Below are positions 9,946-18,423 of a DNA stretch of 64,000 bases, one piece after another (position 1 is the first letter of the stretch; each line of letters begins with the position of its first letter). This DNA is from Corynebacterium fournieri (GTDB lineage: Bacteria > Actinomycetota > Actinomycetes > Mycobacteriales > Mycobacteriaceae). The position numbers and the translations under genes were made by a program. The DNA lies in assembly GCF_030408775.1 (NCBI RefSeq), contig NZ_CP047210.1, positions 1,612,001 to 1,676,000 of the forward strand, in the 5' to 3' direction. The notes beneath the pieces are model-generated. The model worked only from the letters and a program-made list of their open reading frames with translations. It was not told where the DNA came from and searched no databases.

Positions 9946-10917
9946 ATGCGCGGAGTGACTGACAAGTTCCGCCAACTGCCACCGCCCGGCCCCGCGTGGG
10001 GCGGCAGCCTCATGGGCACCTCCATCGTCTCGCGATTGCTCGTCGAGATGGACCACGAGTTCGCCTCCGGCATCTTCGCCGCGATCGCGAGCGTGATCCT
10101 CGTCGTGCTCGTGTACGGCTTCGCCCGCTACCGCCACCCCAGCTTCCAGCGGACCACGATGGCGGAATGGTCGATGTTCTTCATCGGCATCCTCGCGCTC
10201 GGCGCGGCGCTGTCCGGCTTGACCGGGGCTGGCGTCTACCGTCTCATCGGCTTCTGGATCGGCGCCCCAGTCACCGCCGTCACCTGGGCCATCCAGCTGT
10301 CGCGCTTCGAGGGCGCACCGAAGTTCACCTGGGGCTTGCCGCTGGTCGGCCCGATGATTTCCGCGTCCGTGGCCGGCTGGCTCGCCCGCGACTACGGGCA
10401 GTTCTACCACGTGGTGGGCACCGTCTTCTTCCTGATGTCCCTGTTAACCGCAGTGCCGACTTTCGCCCGCGTGTACTGGGCTGCCTGGCACGGCAAGGTG
10501 GACCTGTCCGGCCCACTGTCTGCGACGGCGTGGGTGCCGCTCGGCGTGATTGGTCAGTCCACCACCGCCATGCAGATTCTCTACCCGGGGAAGTTCTCCA
10601 TCTACTACGGGTATGTCGCACTTGTGCTGGCCATCCCCCTGGGCATTTGGGCCATGGTCAACTTCTACCCCAACGTGGCGCGCTGGGTGGACTACTCCCC
10701 CGCTTGGTGGGCCTGTACCTTCCCGCCCGGCACGGTGAGCATGGGCGGGCACCAGGTAGCGCTTGTCAACGGCTCGCACTGGCTCGACGTGGTGGCGCTG
10801 ACCATCCCGATCCTTTTGATCGTGCACTGGTCGCTGTGCTCCGGCCGCTTTATCAGCTGGGTGCTGGAGGGCCGCCGCGAAGCCGCCCGCAACACGCCTG
10901 TGGTGCCTTCCCGGTAA
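9946..10917 (+). CDS. TDT family (tellurite-resistance/dicarboxylate, SLAC1-fold) transporter
   Basis: The 323-residue protein has about ten hydrophobic segments and the GPAWGGSLMGTSIVS start typical of the TDT/SLAC1 superfamily. Family members move C4-dicarboxylates, sulfite or anions; the substrate here is unknown. The start is the ATG at 9946 with AAGGGA five bases upstream. The 154 bases between it and the VIT-like gene hold no recognisable gene; they could be a 5' leader, but no known riboswitch was recognised. Confidence 0.82.
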   Translation: MRGVTDKFRQLPPPGPAWGGSLMGTSIVSRLLVEMDHEFASGIFAAIASVILVVLVYGFARYRHPSFQRTTMAEWSMFFIGILALGAALSGLTGAGVYRLIGFWIGAPVTAVTWAIQLSRFEGAPKFTWGLPLVGPMISASVAGWLARDYGQFYHVVGTVFFLMSLLTAVPTFARVYWAAWHGKVDLSGPLSATAWVPLGVIGQSTTAMQILYPGKFSIYYGYVALVLAIPLGIWAMVNFYPNVARWVDYSPAWWACTFPPGTVSMGGHQVALVNGSHWLDVVALTIPILLIVHWSLCSGRFISWVLEGRREAARNTPVVPSR

Positions 10918-10973
10918 AACGGCATGCTGTTTTTCCCGCCCTGTGTGGGGGCGGGTGTTGTGTGTTGGGTGGG

Positions 10974-12017
10974 TTAGGTGGGGTCGAAAAGCAGTTCCAT
11001 GGCGCCGGGGGTGGTCATGGGCACGTGTGCGCCGTTGGGGGCGATCCATCGGATGCGCCCGTTCGGGTTGTTGATGTAGCCGAAGGCGCCAGCTTGGTTG
11101 TCGGCGTTGACGCCGTTGTGGAAGGGGCACAGTTCGGCGAGGTTGTCCATGTTGGTCATCCCGCCGTAGCGCCATGCTCTGATGTGGTGGGTCTGGGTGG
11201 TCTCGGCGGAGTGTTTGCAGTCGGGAAACGCGCACGCCGGGCAGCACAGCTTCGACATTGTTTTCTGTTTCGCGTTGGCGAAGCGCTGTGCTTTATACAG
11301 GTTGACCGGGCCATGCTGGGGGTGAAACGCGGCGACTTCGAGGACGTCGCCGAATTCGTGCTGCAGGTATTGCGCCCCGGTCATGGTGGTGCCGTCGGTG
11401 CAGGTGAGTGTGACCTCGTCGCCGGTGCCGGCGTGGATGCGTGCCCAGTTGGCGATCGGCACCAACACGATCGGGCGGAAGGTTGTCTGCGGGATGGTGT
11501 CGCCGTCGCGCAAAAGCTGCATCAGCGCGTCGGCGAGTTGGGCGGCGGCGGGGGCGGTGTTGTCGATCATGACGCGAAGCGTGTGTTCGACATCAGCGAG
11601 GTCGCGTTCGTTGTAGGTGAAAATCATGGTGCGCATCCCGGCCCGTGAGCGGGTGAACCGGCACGCGGCGGCTGGGGGCTTGACCGGTGGTTTGATCAAC
11701 CGTGCGATGCGTTTGCTCAAGGTGCGAAAGGCCCCGCGGTGGCGCACCAAATCAAGGCGGATGCGCCAGCGCTCTGCCATATCGTCGACGGCGCGCAGCT
11801 TCTTCTCAATCAGGATGAGCTGGTCAATCGGCATGCCCTCAGCGAGCGTGAGGGCTTCGGCTTGTTTGCGGGTGTAGCGCGTCGGGCCGTAAAACGCTTC
11901 GTGCACCCGGGCTAAGTCGCGCACCCGACCCGGCGAGAGCCCGGCGGCCATTGCGACGTCGCGGTCGAAGTCGGCAAGCACCGCCACACTTGCGGAAACA
12001 AAGGACATAAAGTTCAT
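10974..12017 (-). CDS. DUF222/HNH endonuclease-like protein, promoter displaced by IS481 element
   Basis: A 347-residue member of the DUF222 + HNH family, common in actinobacteria and of uncertain role. The C-terminal HNH site is complete: CCPACAFPDCKH, then THHIRAW and LCPFHN. The original start codon is inside a 16-bp repeat duplicated by IS insertion, so the coding sequence MNFMSFVSASV survives but is cut off from its native upstream DNA, which now begins at 13468. An open frame runs 29 codons further into the IS end and could produce an extended protein if transcribed from the IS. Confidence 0.85.
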   Translation of the reverse strand: MNFMSFVSASVAVLADFDRDVAMAAGLSPGRVRDLARVHEAFYGPTRYTRKQAEALTLAEGMPIDQLILIEKKLRAVDDMAERWRIRLDLVRHRGAFRTLSKRIARLIKPPVKPPAAACRFTRSRAGMRTMIFTYNERDLADVEHTLRVMIDNTAPAAAQLADALMQLLRDGDTIPQTTFRPIVLVPIANWARIHAGTGDEVTLTCTDGTTMTGAQYLQHEFGDVLEVAAFHPQHGPVNLYKAQRFANAKQKTMSKLCCPACAFPDCKHSAETTQTHHIRAWRYGGMTNMDNLAELCPFHNGVNADNQAGAFGYINNPNGRIRWIAPNGAHVPMTTPGAMELLFDPT

Positions 12018-12019
12018 GG
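12004..12019. repeat. left copy of 16-bp target duplication of the IS481 element
   Basis: GACATAAAGTTCATGG, identical to 13452-13467. Read on the minus strand it contains the ATG of the DUF222 gene. Confidence 0.9.
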
Positions 12020-12165
12020 TGTCTGAAGTCACGACATATTTGACGGGGTGTGCCTGCGGAAGGCGTTGTGATCCTTGACAGGTCAGTCGCGTCATAGTTG
12101 ACACTTAGGGTTACCTCAGTCGTGTCGGTGACGTTTGACTGGTGAGTCGGGACATGTTTGACACT

Positions 12166-13359
12166 ATGAACAGTCCTAACCGCAACATCGCCATCGTCAG
12201 AGCCGTCAGAGGCCAAGGCGGCACACCCACCAACGTCGCCAAACGATTCGGCATCTCGCGCCAACGCGTCCACCAAATCCTCAACGCCTACGACGCCGGC
12301 GGCGCCGAGGCAATCGCACCGAAATCACGCGCCCCGCACACCCACCCGCACGCCGTCCCGGAAGCACTACGCAACGACATCATCAGCATCCGCAAACAAC
12401 TCACCCGACACGGACTCGACGCCGGGCCCGAAACCATTGCCTACCACCTCGAACAGGCCGGCAAACGCGCCCCCTCAACCTCAACGATCCGCCGCATCCT
12501 CACCAACGAGGGCTTGATCACCCCGCAGCCGCAAAAGAAGCCGAAAAGCTCCTACATCCGCTTCGAAGCCGCGATGCCCAACGAATGCTGGCAAGCCGAC
12601 ATCACCCACCTCTTCCTCGCTGATAACACGCGGGTAGAAGTCCTCGACTTCCTCGACGACCACTCGCGATACCTGTTGTCAATCACCGCGGCCGCCGCAT
12701 TTACAGGCCCCGCCGTCGCCGCCGAACTCACCCGCCTGATCGGCGCATACGGCCCGCCAGCATCCACGCTGACGGACAACGGACTGGTGTTCACCGCCCG
12801 CCTAGCCGGGCGCAAAGGCGGGCGAAACGCATTCGAAAAAGTGCTCGTCGCACACAAAATCCAACAGAAAAACGGCCGGCCAGGCCACCCCCAAACCCAA
12901 GGAAAAATTGAGCGATTCCACCAAACCATCAAAAAATGGATCACCGCCCGACCCCCAGCACAAACCATCGATGAGCTGCAACAACTCCTCAACGAGTTTC
13001 GCCAATACTACAACTGCACCCGACCCCACCGCGCCCTAGGCAGACGCACCCCGCAGCAGGCATACACCACCGGAGTCAAAGCCACACCCAACGACAACCC
13101 CAAAGAAGAATGGCGCACCCGAAACGACACAGTCGACAAAAACGGCAAAGTCTCCGTGCGCTACGCCGGCAAACTCTTCCACCTCGGCATCGGACGCGCC
13201 TACAAACACAAGAAAATCCTCATGGTCATCACCGACAACCACATCATCACATCACTGGTCGAAACCGGAGAAGTCATCACAGAGCACTACATCGACACCG
13301 CCTGCGACTACCAAAAGGCCTACTGGAAACACGGCGACCCACCACTGCACCCCAAATGA
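12166..13359 (+). CDS. IS481-family transposase
   Basis: A 397-residue transposase. The N-terminal helix-turn-helix (TNVAKRFGISRQRVHQIL, residues 22-39) precedes an rve integrase core with acidic residues D145 (WQADITHLF), D204 (LTDNGLVF) and E249 (GKIERFHQTIKKW). All catalytic residues are present, so it may be active. I prefer the ATG at 12166; a GTG eight codons upstream is in frame but lies inside the repeated end motif. No clear ribosome site is seen. The TTGACA in the last left motif lies immediately upstream. Confidence 0.93.
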   Translation: MNSPNRNIAIVRAVRGQGGTPTNVAKRFGISRQRVHQILNAYDAGGAEAIAPKSRAPHTHPHAVPEALRNDIISIRKQLTRHGLDAGPETIAYHLEQAGKRAPSTSTIRRILTNEGLITPQPQKKPKSSYIRFEAAMPNECWQADITHLFLADNTRVEVLDFLDDHSRYLLSITAAAAFTGPAVAAELTRLIGAYGPPASTLTDNGLVFTARLAGRKGGRNAFEKVLVAHKIQQKNGRPGHPQTQGKIERFHQTIKKWITARPPAQTIDELQQLLNEFRQYYNCTRPHRALGRRTPQQAYTTGVKATPNDNPKEEWRTRNDTVDKNGKVSVRYAGKLFHLGIGRAYKHKKILMVITDNHIITSLVETGEVITEHYIDTACDYQKAYWKHGDPPLHPK

Positions 13360-13364
13360 ACAAA

Positions 13365-13401
13365 ACCGGCACCCCAGAACAAAAACAACTGGGATGCCGG
13401 T
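13365..13401. terminator. hairpin at the end of the IS481 transposase
   Basis: A 13-bp stem with one mismatch (13365-13377 with 13389-13401). The T-run follows the stem on the minus strand, so it would best stop transcription entering the IS from the right. Confidence 0.55.
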
Positions 13402-13451
13402 CCGTCCAGCATGTCGCGACTCATGCGTCAAGCATGACGCGACTCATGACA

Positions 13452-13467
13452 GACATAAAGTTCATGG
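13452..13467. repeat. right copy of 16-bp target duplication of the IS481 element
   Basis: Identical to 12004-12019. This copy is still attached to the original upstream region of the DUF222 gene. Confidence 0.9.
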
Positions 13468-13484
13468 CTTTAGAACCTAAAGCC
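13466..13484. promoter_or_regulatory. perfect palindrome at the original DUF222 start
   Basis: GGCTTTAG-AAC-CTAAAGCC is an 8-bp inverted repeat with a 3-base centre. Before the IS481 insertion it lay directly against the ATG of the DUF222 gene, where a ribosome site would be expected. It could be an operator or a hairpin occluding the start. Confidence 0.5.
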
Positions 13485-13554
13485 GCGCAAGCCCCAAAAC
13501 TAGCCCCCGGGCAAAATGTGGATAACTCAACCTGAGAATTTCACAATGCGCTGG

Positions 13555-14112
13555 TCACAGGGCCAGATTCAGATCCACGTCGCCGCCGCCGACCCGCCCA
13601 CGGGAGGTGAACTGCCACACGGCTGGCTCCGGGAAGCCGAGCGGGCGCGGCCAGGCGCCCAACTCCGGCAGCGCGCCGCCGGCCTCCACGACGGGGTTTG
13701 TCCCCCACTGCGCCAGCCACACCGCACCGAACTGTGCTGGGTCCGCGAGCATCATGTGCCGCCGCCAGTACCGGGCGTTGGTGTACACACCTGCCACTTC
13801 CACCCCGGCGGATGCAAAGAGTGCGGCGCAGGTGGAGACGTCGTCAAGCGAAAGCCCCGCGGGAGACTCCACGTCGAGCCACATGGGCAGGCGGTGGCCG
13901 CCGAGGACCTCGAGGGAGGCGGAGACCTGCTCGGCTATCGACGTCCCCTCGGACGGCGCCCGCAAAAAGTGGTAGGCGGCCGTGGCGTTTGGTGCGAAGG
14001 AGGCGAAGCACGGGTCGTGGTAGGTGCCGTCCGTGGTGCGCGCGATGACGAAGTCAAAGCCGGAGACGTCTAGTCCTGCTTGGTGCTCGGAGACGTCGAC
14101 GCCGAGTTTCAC
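13555..14112 (-). CDS. GH25-type muramidase-like protein
   Basis: A 185-residue protein matching glycoside hydrolase family 25. It starts KLGVDVSEHQ (the first catalytic-strand DVS motif) and has MWLDVES, whose D and E fit the active site, plus the C-terminal WQFTS and DVDLNL segments. GH25 enzymes cleave peptidoglycan glycan strands. No signal peptide is seen, so export would need another route, or the protein acts as a phage-lysin-like enzyme. Its GTG start overlaps the upstream NUDIX stop (GTGA), indicating translational coupling. Confidence 0.83.
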   Translation of the reverse strand: MKLGVDVSEHQAGLDVSGFDFVIARTTDGTYHDPCFASFAPNATAAYHFLRAPSEGTSIAEQVSASLEVLGGHRLPMWLDVESPAGLSLDDVSTCAALFASAGVEVAGVYTNARYWRRHMMLADPAQFGAVWLAQWGTNPVVEAGGALPELGAWPRPLGFPEPAVWQFTSRGRVGGGDVDLNLAL

Positions 14113-14633
14113 CGCTTAGCCAACCCCATGCGCGGGGCGAAACTGCCGGGGTGGCGGCGCTGCGCGGCGGCGTCGGCTATGGCTAGGCGCCACTTCGGGT
14201 CGGTTACCGGCATATGCGAGATGGGAAACCAGCCCACCTCGGTGTTTTCGTCGTCGCCGACGGCAGGGTCCGCACTGGGATCGATCGCCTCGCAGCGGAT
14301 CTGCACCGTCATATAGCTGGCCTGGTCCCCGTTGGCGTGGGTGACTGGACCGTGCGCGCCCACGCCCAGCAGCGCGGCGGCGGTGACGCGCACCCCAGTT
14401 TCTTCCAGCACCTCGCGCACCGCGGCGACGTGCGGGTCCTCCCCCGGATCCGCGATGCCGGTCACCGGGGTCCACTGCCCGTTGTCGGCGCGGCGCACCA
14501 GCAGCACGTCCGGCACCGCCCAGGGCGAGTCCACGGTGGAATCGCGCAGCACCACCGCGCACACGGCGGGCACCCACATCAGGTCGGTGCCGATTTTCTT
14601 GCGGGTCTCCACGATGAACTCCGGGATAGGCAT
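14109..14633 (-). CDS. NUDIX hydrolase
   Basis: A 174-residue NUDIX protein. The box G-x5-E-x7-REVLEETG is present, starting GIADPGED and ending REVLEETGV at about residues 70-92, so the metal-binding glutamates are intact. Such enzymes hydrolyse nucleoside diphosphates linked to another group; the substrate cannot be predicted. The start at 14633 is chosen because upstream in-frame sequence belongs to the divergent gene. It forms a two-gene operon with the GH25 gene. Confidence 0.9.
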   Translation of the reverse strand: MPIPEFIVETRKKIGTDLMWVPAVCAVVLRDSTVDSPWAVPDVLLVRRADNGQWTPVTGIADPGEDPHVAAVREVLEETGVRVTAAALLGVGAHGPVTHANGDQASYMTVQIRCEAIDPSADPAVGDDENTEVGWFPISHMPVTDPKWRLAIADAAAQRRHPGSFAPRMGLAKR

Positions 14634-14660
14634 GGGCGCAAGTGTACAATCCCCAGCATT

Positions 14661-15404
14661 ATGAGCACCGCCGTCAGTGATTCCGAGCAGAAGCAGCCCC
14701 TGCTCAAACGTGTCCCCGCTCCCCTGTTCGTCGCGGTGTACGGCGCGCTGGTCATCCTGGTGATTTTCGGGGCGGCGATGGCGGCGGGCCACACGGCGGA
14801 CACCACGCGCGTGGACGCGGTGCTGCCCCAGCCGGAGCGGCCGTTTAACCCGGCGCCAGCGGATCCGGGGAACGTCGCGGCGAGCATCCGGCCGGATCTG
14901 ATCACCAACGTGCGCGTGGGCGAGACGAACTCTGGCGCGATGATGCGCGGCGACATTGTGGACGGCTCGTTGGACGACACCGCCGACATCGCGGGCCACC
15001 TGTCGCGGCTGCTGGAGCAGAATTGCTTGGATACGGTGACGTTGACGTCGAAAAGCGGAGTGCGCTTTAACTTCTGGGGCTTTTGCTTTGCGACGCTTCC
15101 TCCGGAGACCATCTCCCAATTCCTCGATGTCGCCGTCGAAGAGGGCGCCGATTCGGTGTCGTTTGTCGACTACGCCTCCCACGACCACTTCCACGTGATC
15201 ACGCTGAACTGGCTCGACGTCGACGACGCCGACGCGCTGTCCAAGCGGTGGCTTGAGGTGGAGCGCCCCGACGAGATCGACCGCGTGACCTTCAACGCCT
15301 ACACCGACGACGAGGTCGTGGTGGTCGACAACGACAAGGAAACCGGCGAGCAGCTCAAGCGCTGGCCGCTGCTCACCAGCCCTACTACCAGCGCCGAGGA
15401 ATGA
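14661..15404 (+). CDS. membrane-anchored protein of unknown function
   Basis: A 247-residue protein not assigned to a family. Residues 1-20 are cytoplasmic-like, one transmembrane helix follows (LFVAVYGALVILVIFGAA, about residues 22-40), and the rest appears extracytoplasmic with an acidic C-terminus. Two cysteines (NCLD and GFCF) could form a disulfide. TACAAT lies 14 bases before the ATG, suggesting a leaderless transcript. Its last 20 bases overlap the convergent protease gene. Confidence 0.75.
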   Translation: MSTAVSDSEQKQPLLKRVPAPLFVAVYGALVILVIFGAAMAAGHTADTTRVDAVLPQPERPFNPAPADPGNVAASIRPDLITNVRVGETNSGAMMRGDIVDGSLDDTADIAGHLSRLLEQNCLDTVTLTSKSGVRFNFWGFCFATLPPETISQFLDVAVEEGADSVSFVDYASHDHFHVITLNWLDVDDADALSKRWLEVERPDEIDRVTFNAYTDDEVVVVDNDKETGEQLKRWPLLTSPTTSAEE

Positions 15405-16476
15405 GGTCCGCGTCCGGCACCACGTGGCGGATCACGGCCATGACCTGGTCGATGTTGGAGTAGCTCATCAGGTGAGGGTTGTCCATGCCCTCGTAGCACT
15501 CCTCGTCCGCGCGGCCGGCTTCCGTGCCGGAGACCACGCCGATGACGGTGGCCCGGCCGCCCACGTCCGCGAACACGGGCCCGCCAGAATCACCCGAGGC
15601 GGCGCACACGGCGGCGATGTCGCCGAACGTCTCGTCTTCCACGCCGGGGTCGAGGTTGACGATCTGCACGCGCTCGGTGTCCTCGAACTCGCCGCAGGTG
15701 TAGCCGGTGGTCGCGCCGGTCTTGCACACCCGGTCCACGGGGCCGACGTGTGCGCCGATACCGGTCGGGATCGGCTTGCCCACCAGATCCATGTAGCGCT
15801 CCGGGTCCGTGATCTCGATGATGCCCACGTCCGCACCCTGCGTTTCCGGGGTGTGCTGGCTGTACAGCCCGGAGAAGATGACGTGGCCGACCTCGGAGGC
15901 GTAGTCGAACGTGGTGGCCGCGCCGGTGGGCCACACCAGGTCGCCCTCCCGGCCGCAGTGGCCGGCCGTCACCGCGTAGGCGCGGCCGTCTTTGCCGGTG
16001 AAGGAGAACGCGGACGTGCACGACTGCGCCGTGAAATGCTCGCCGGGCGCGGGGTGGTGGTCCGTGGTCTGGATCTTCGTGCCCGGAGCCCACGGGGCGA
16101 AGGCGGGCACGAGCACGTTGTTGTCCTCGGCTGGCACGGGTTGCGCGTCGTCCGGGGTTTGCACCTCCGACAGCGCCTCGCGCTCCTCCACGGTCCCGGT
16201 GGGAATCCGCGACACGTTCAGCCCCAGCCACACCACCGCGGCCACCAGCATGAGGGCGGCGAGGATCATGGTGATCCAACCAGCCGTGCTGACGCCGCGG
16301 CGGCGTGCGCGCACGGTCGATCCGGCCTGCGGCGGCATGTCCGGGAACTTCAGCGGCTGCTGCGGGTACCGCTGCGGCTGGGGCGGCATCTCCGGGAACT
16401 GCCACTTTTCGCCCTGCTCCGGCTGGTAGCGCGCGGCCAGGTTCGGCCGCTCGGGCTGGCTATTCGGGTTGGTCAA
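15385..16476 (-). CDS. membrane-anchored trypsin-like serine protease
   Basis: The protein begins with a proline/glutamine-rich cytoplasmic segment of about 60 residues with two similar motifs (FPEMPPQP, FPDMPPQ), then one transmembrane helix (WITMILAALMLVAAVVWLGL) and an S1 protease domain. The catalytic triad is visible: TAGHC, GADVGI and GDSGGP. The start is uncertain: the frame opens at a TTG overlapping the upstream small ORF, and a later ATG is possible. It resembles secreted chymotrypsin-like proteases of corynebacteria; substrates are unknown. Confidence 0.87.
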   Translation of the reverse strand: MTNPNSQPERPNLAARYQPEQGEKWQFPEMPPQPQRYPQQPLKFPDMPPQAGSTVRARRRGVSTAGWITMILAALMLVAAVVWLGLNVSRIPTGTVEEREALSEVQTPDDAQPVPAEDNNVLVPAFAPWAPGTKIQTTDHHPAPGEHFTAQSCTSAFSFTGKDGRAYAVTAGHCGREGDLVWPTGAATTFDYASEVGHVIFSGLYSQHTPETQGADVGIIEITDPERYMDLVGKPIPTGIGAHVGPVDRVCKTGATTGYTCGEFEDTERVQIVNLDPGVEDETFGDIAAVCAASGDSGGPVFADVGGRATVIGVVSGTEAGRADEECYEGMDNPHLMSYSNIDQVMAVIRHVVPDADLIPRRW

Positions 16477-16582
16477 CCGCCGAGTCCCCGTTTTCCTCGG
16501 CCATGATCTTGAGGTCCCGGATGAACTTCTCCGGGTCGAAGTCCGTGTAGTGCTCCGGGCCGGCGAATTGCTCCTGCGCCAT
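16460..16582 (-). CDS. small 40-residue protein of unknown function
   Basis: This short reading frame starts with ATG preceded by GAAGGAG at good spacing and encodes an acidic 40-residue peptide (begins MAQEQFAGPEHYTDFDPEKF). It overlaps the protease start by 17 bases and lies directly downstream of thrC, so it may couple translation of the protease gene. No family was recognised. Confidence 0.55.
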   Translation of the reverse strand: MAQEQFAGPEHYTDFDPEKFIRDLKIMAEENGDSAVDQPE

Positions 16583-16603
16583 GGTGCGCTCCTTCCTGTC
16601 GCC

Positions 16604-18055
16604 CTAGACGTTAGTGCGCTCGATGGCGTCGGCGATAAACGCCTTGACCGCCTCGGCGTCGTTGGGCAGGTCGGTGACGTGGCGCTCGGCGTCCATGATG
16701 TCCGCGAAACGCTCCGGTACCTCGGGTGCTCGGCCGATGGCCTCGGTGATCGTGTCGGCGAACTTCACCGGCAGCGCGGTCTCCAACACCACGATCGGGG
16801 TGTCCACCTGCTGCGCCAGCTGCTGTGCCACGTGCACGCCGTCCGCCGTGTGCGGATCCACCAGCACACCGTACTCGTCGTTGACGCGCTTGATGGCGGC
16901 CACCCGGTCGGCGTGGGTCGAGGTGCCGGAGGTGAAACCGAACTCGCCGCGGATGCGCTCCATCACCTCTTCCCCGCCGAGGTCGCTGGCGCTGAATCCG
17001 CCGGACTTCACCTTCGCGCCGAACAGGTCGCCGGTGAGGGCGCAGTTGCGGGACGTGGCGTCGAAAAGCATCCGCTCGAAGTTGGACGCCTTGGAGATGT
17101 CCATCGACGGCGAGGACGTCGCGTGCGTTTCCGCGGCGGAGCGCGGGCGGTACTCGCCGGTGGTGAAGAACTCGTGGAGCACGTCGTTTTCGTTCGTGGC
17201 CACGATCAGGCGGTCGATGGGCAGGCCCATCTGCTTGGCGATGTGCCCCGCGCACACGTTGCCGAAGTTGCCGGTGGGCACGCAGAAAGTAATGCGCTCG
17301 TCGTTCGACGAGGTCACCTTCAGGTACGTGGCAATGTAGTAGACCACCTGGGCGAGCAGGCGCGCGAAGTTGATGGAGTTGACCGCGCCGATGGAGTACT
17401 TCGACTTGAACGCGGCGTCGGCGCTGACGGCCTTGACCACGTCCTGGCAGTCATCGAAGACGCCGTCGAGGGCGATGTTGAAGATGTTCGGGTCGTCCAA
17501 GCCGAACATCTGCGCCTGCTGGAACGGGGTCATGCGCCCTGCCGGGGTGAGCATGAACACGCGGATGCCGTCGCGCCCGCGCATGGCGTACTCCGCCGAG
17601 GAGCCGGTATCGCCCGAGGTTGCGCCCAAGATGTTGATCTCCTCGCCGCGGCGGGCTAGCTCGTACTCGAACAGCTCGCCCAACAGCTGCATCGCCATGT
17701 CCTTGAACGCGGCGGTGGGCCCCTCGGACAGGTGCGCGATGTGCAGGTTGTCGCTCAATCGGGTCACCGGCACGATCTCCTCGTCAGCGAAGACGGGGGT
17801 GCGGTACGCCCGCGCCGCGATCGCCTCGAGGTCGCGCTCCGGGATGTCGTCGACGAAGAGCTTGAGCACCTCGGCGGCTAGCGCGGCGTAGCCGTCGGTG
17901 GCAAGGAGGGTGCGCCAGCCGTCGAGAAGCTCCGGCGTGATCGACGGGTACACCGCCGGCATGAACAGGCCACCGTCGGGGCTTAGGCCCGTGAGCAGGA
18001 TGTCTGTGAAGGAGCGTGCCTTCGCCGCCCCGTCGCGAGTCGAGATGTAATCCAC
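16604..18055 (-). CDS. thrC: threonine synthase
   Basis: ThrC converts O-phosphohomoserine to threonine with PLP. The 483-residue length matches C. glutamicum ThrC (481). The PLP lysine is K118 in EGPTAAFKDMAMQ; LGATSGDTGSSA and CVPTGNFGNVCAG form the phosphate-binding loops. It starts with GTG. It stands alone, away from hom-thrB, as in C. glutamicum. Confidence 0.96.
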   Translation of the reverse strand: MDYISTRDGAAKARSFTDILLTGLSPDGGLFMPAVYPSITPELLDGWRTLLATDGYAALAAEVLKLFVDDIPERDLEAIAARAYRTPVFADEEIVPVTRLSDNLHIAHLSEGPTAAFKDMAMQLLGELFEYELARRGEEINILGATSGDTGSSAEYAMRGRDGIRVFMLTPAGRMTPFQQAQMFGLDDPNIFNIALDGVFDDCQDVVKAVSADAAFKSKYSIGAVNSINFARLLAQVVYYIATYLKVTSSNDERITFCVPTGNFGNVCAGHIAKQMGLPIDRLIVATNENDVLHEFFTTGEYRPRSAAETHATSSPSMDISKASNFERMLFDATSRNCALTGDLFGAKVKSGGFSASDLGGEEVMERIRGEFGFTSGTSTHADRVAAIKRVNDEYGVLVDPHTADGVHVAQQLAQQVDTPIVVLETALPVKFADTITEAIGRAPEVPERFADIMDAERHVTDLPNDAEAVKAFIADAIERTNV

Positions 18056-18080
18056 CCCGCGAAGTCTACGGCATGGGCAC

Positions 18081-18362
18081 CTACCGGCGGGGCGGTTCCT
18101 GTCGGCCGGTCAAAATGTCCACCACGGAACGAATCGCGGCGTCGCCGAGCGGGGCCATCGGGCGTTCCTTGTCCGGCGCAGCGTCGCGCGCAGTCTCGCG
18201 GGCAGGGGTGCGCGCGCCGGGCTCGACGGTGAGGTGGAGGTTGTCGCCGTCGAGCTGCAGCGCGGTTTTCGGGTCCACGCCGGCCACGCGCGCGGCGTCC
18301 ACCAGCGCGACCAGGTCGGCGAAGGTGGCGTTGTTCAGGTCGATCGTCATGTTCACTGCCAT
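18081..18362 (-). CDS. conserved hypothetical small protein
   Basis: A protein of about 90 residues with a folded-looking N-terminal part (MTIDLNNATFADLVALVDAA) and a disordered proline/arginine-rich tail. No family was recognised. Three in-frame ATGs (18374, 18362, 18350) are possible; none has a strong ribosome site. It lies between glnE and thrC on the same strand. Confidence 0.6.
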   Translation of the reverse strand: MAVNMTIDLNNATFADLVALVDAARVAGVDPKTALQLDGDNLHLTVEPGARTPARETARDAAPDKERPMAPLGDAAIRSVVDILTGRQEPPRR

Positions 18363-18423
18363 GTGTCCGAGCATATTGCTTAACGACGTCGTCCCGCCCA
18401 CCTGCCCCGAAATTCAGCTGGGG

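Larger units (their letters stand above)
12020..13451 (+). mobile_element. IS481-family insertion sequence
   Basis: A 1432-bp element bounded by imperfect inverted ends that both begin TGTC and share the pattern GTCrCGnCATnnTTGACG. It carries one transposase gene. A 16-bp direct repeat GACATAAAGTTCATGG flanks it at 12004-12019 and 13452-13467 and is read as the target duplication. The ends contain several copies of a motif of about 21 bp, three closely matching and one diverged on the left (12025-12163), and two on the right (13403-13451), probably transposase binding sites. Confidence 0.9.

Noticed and set aside
12018-12104. Native N-terminal extension of the DUF222 protein
   Set aside because: The extra codons are IS481 end sequence on the other side of the target duplication.
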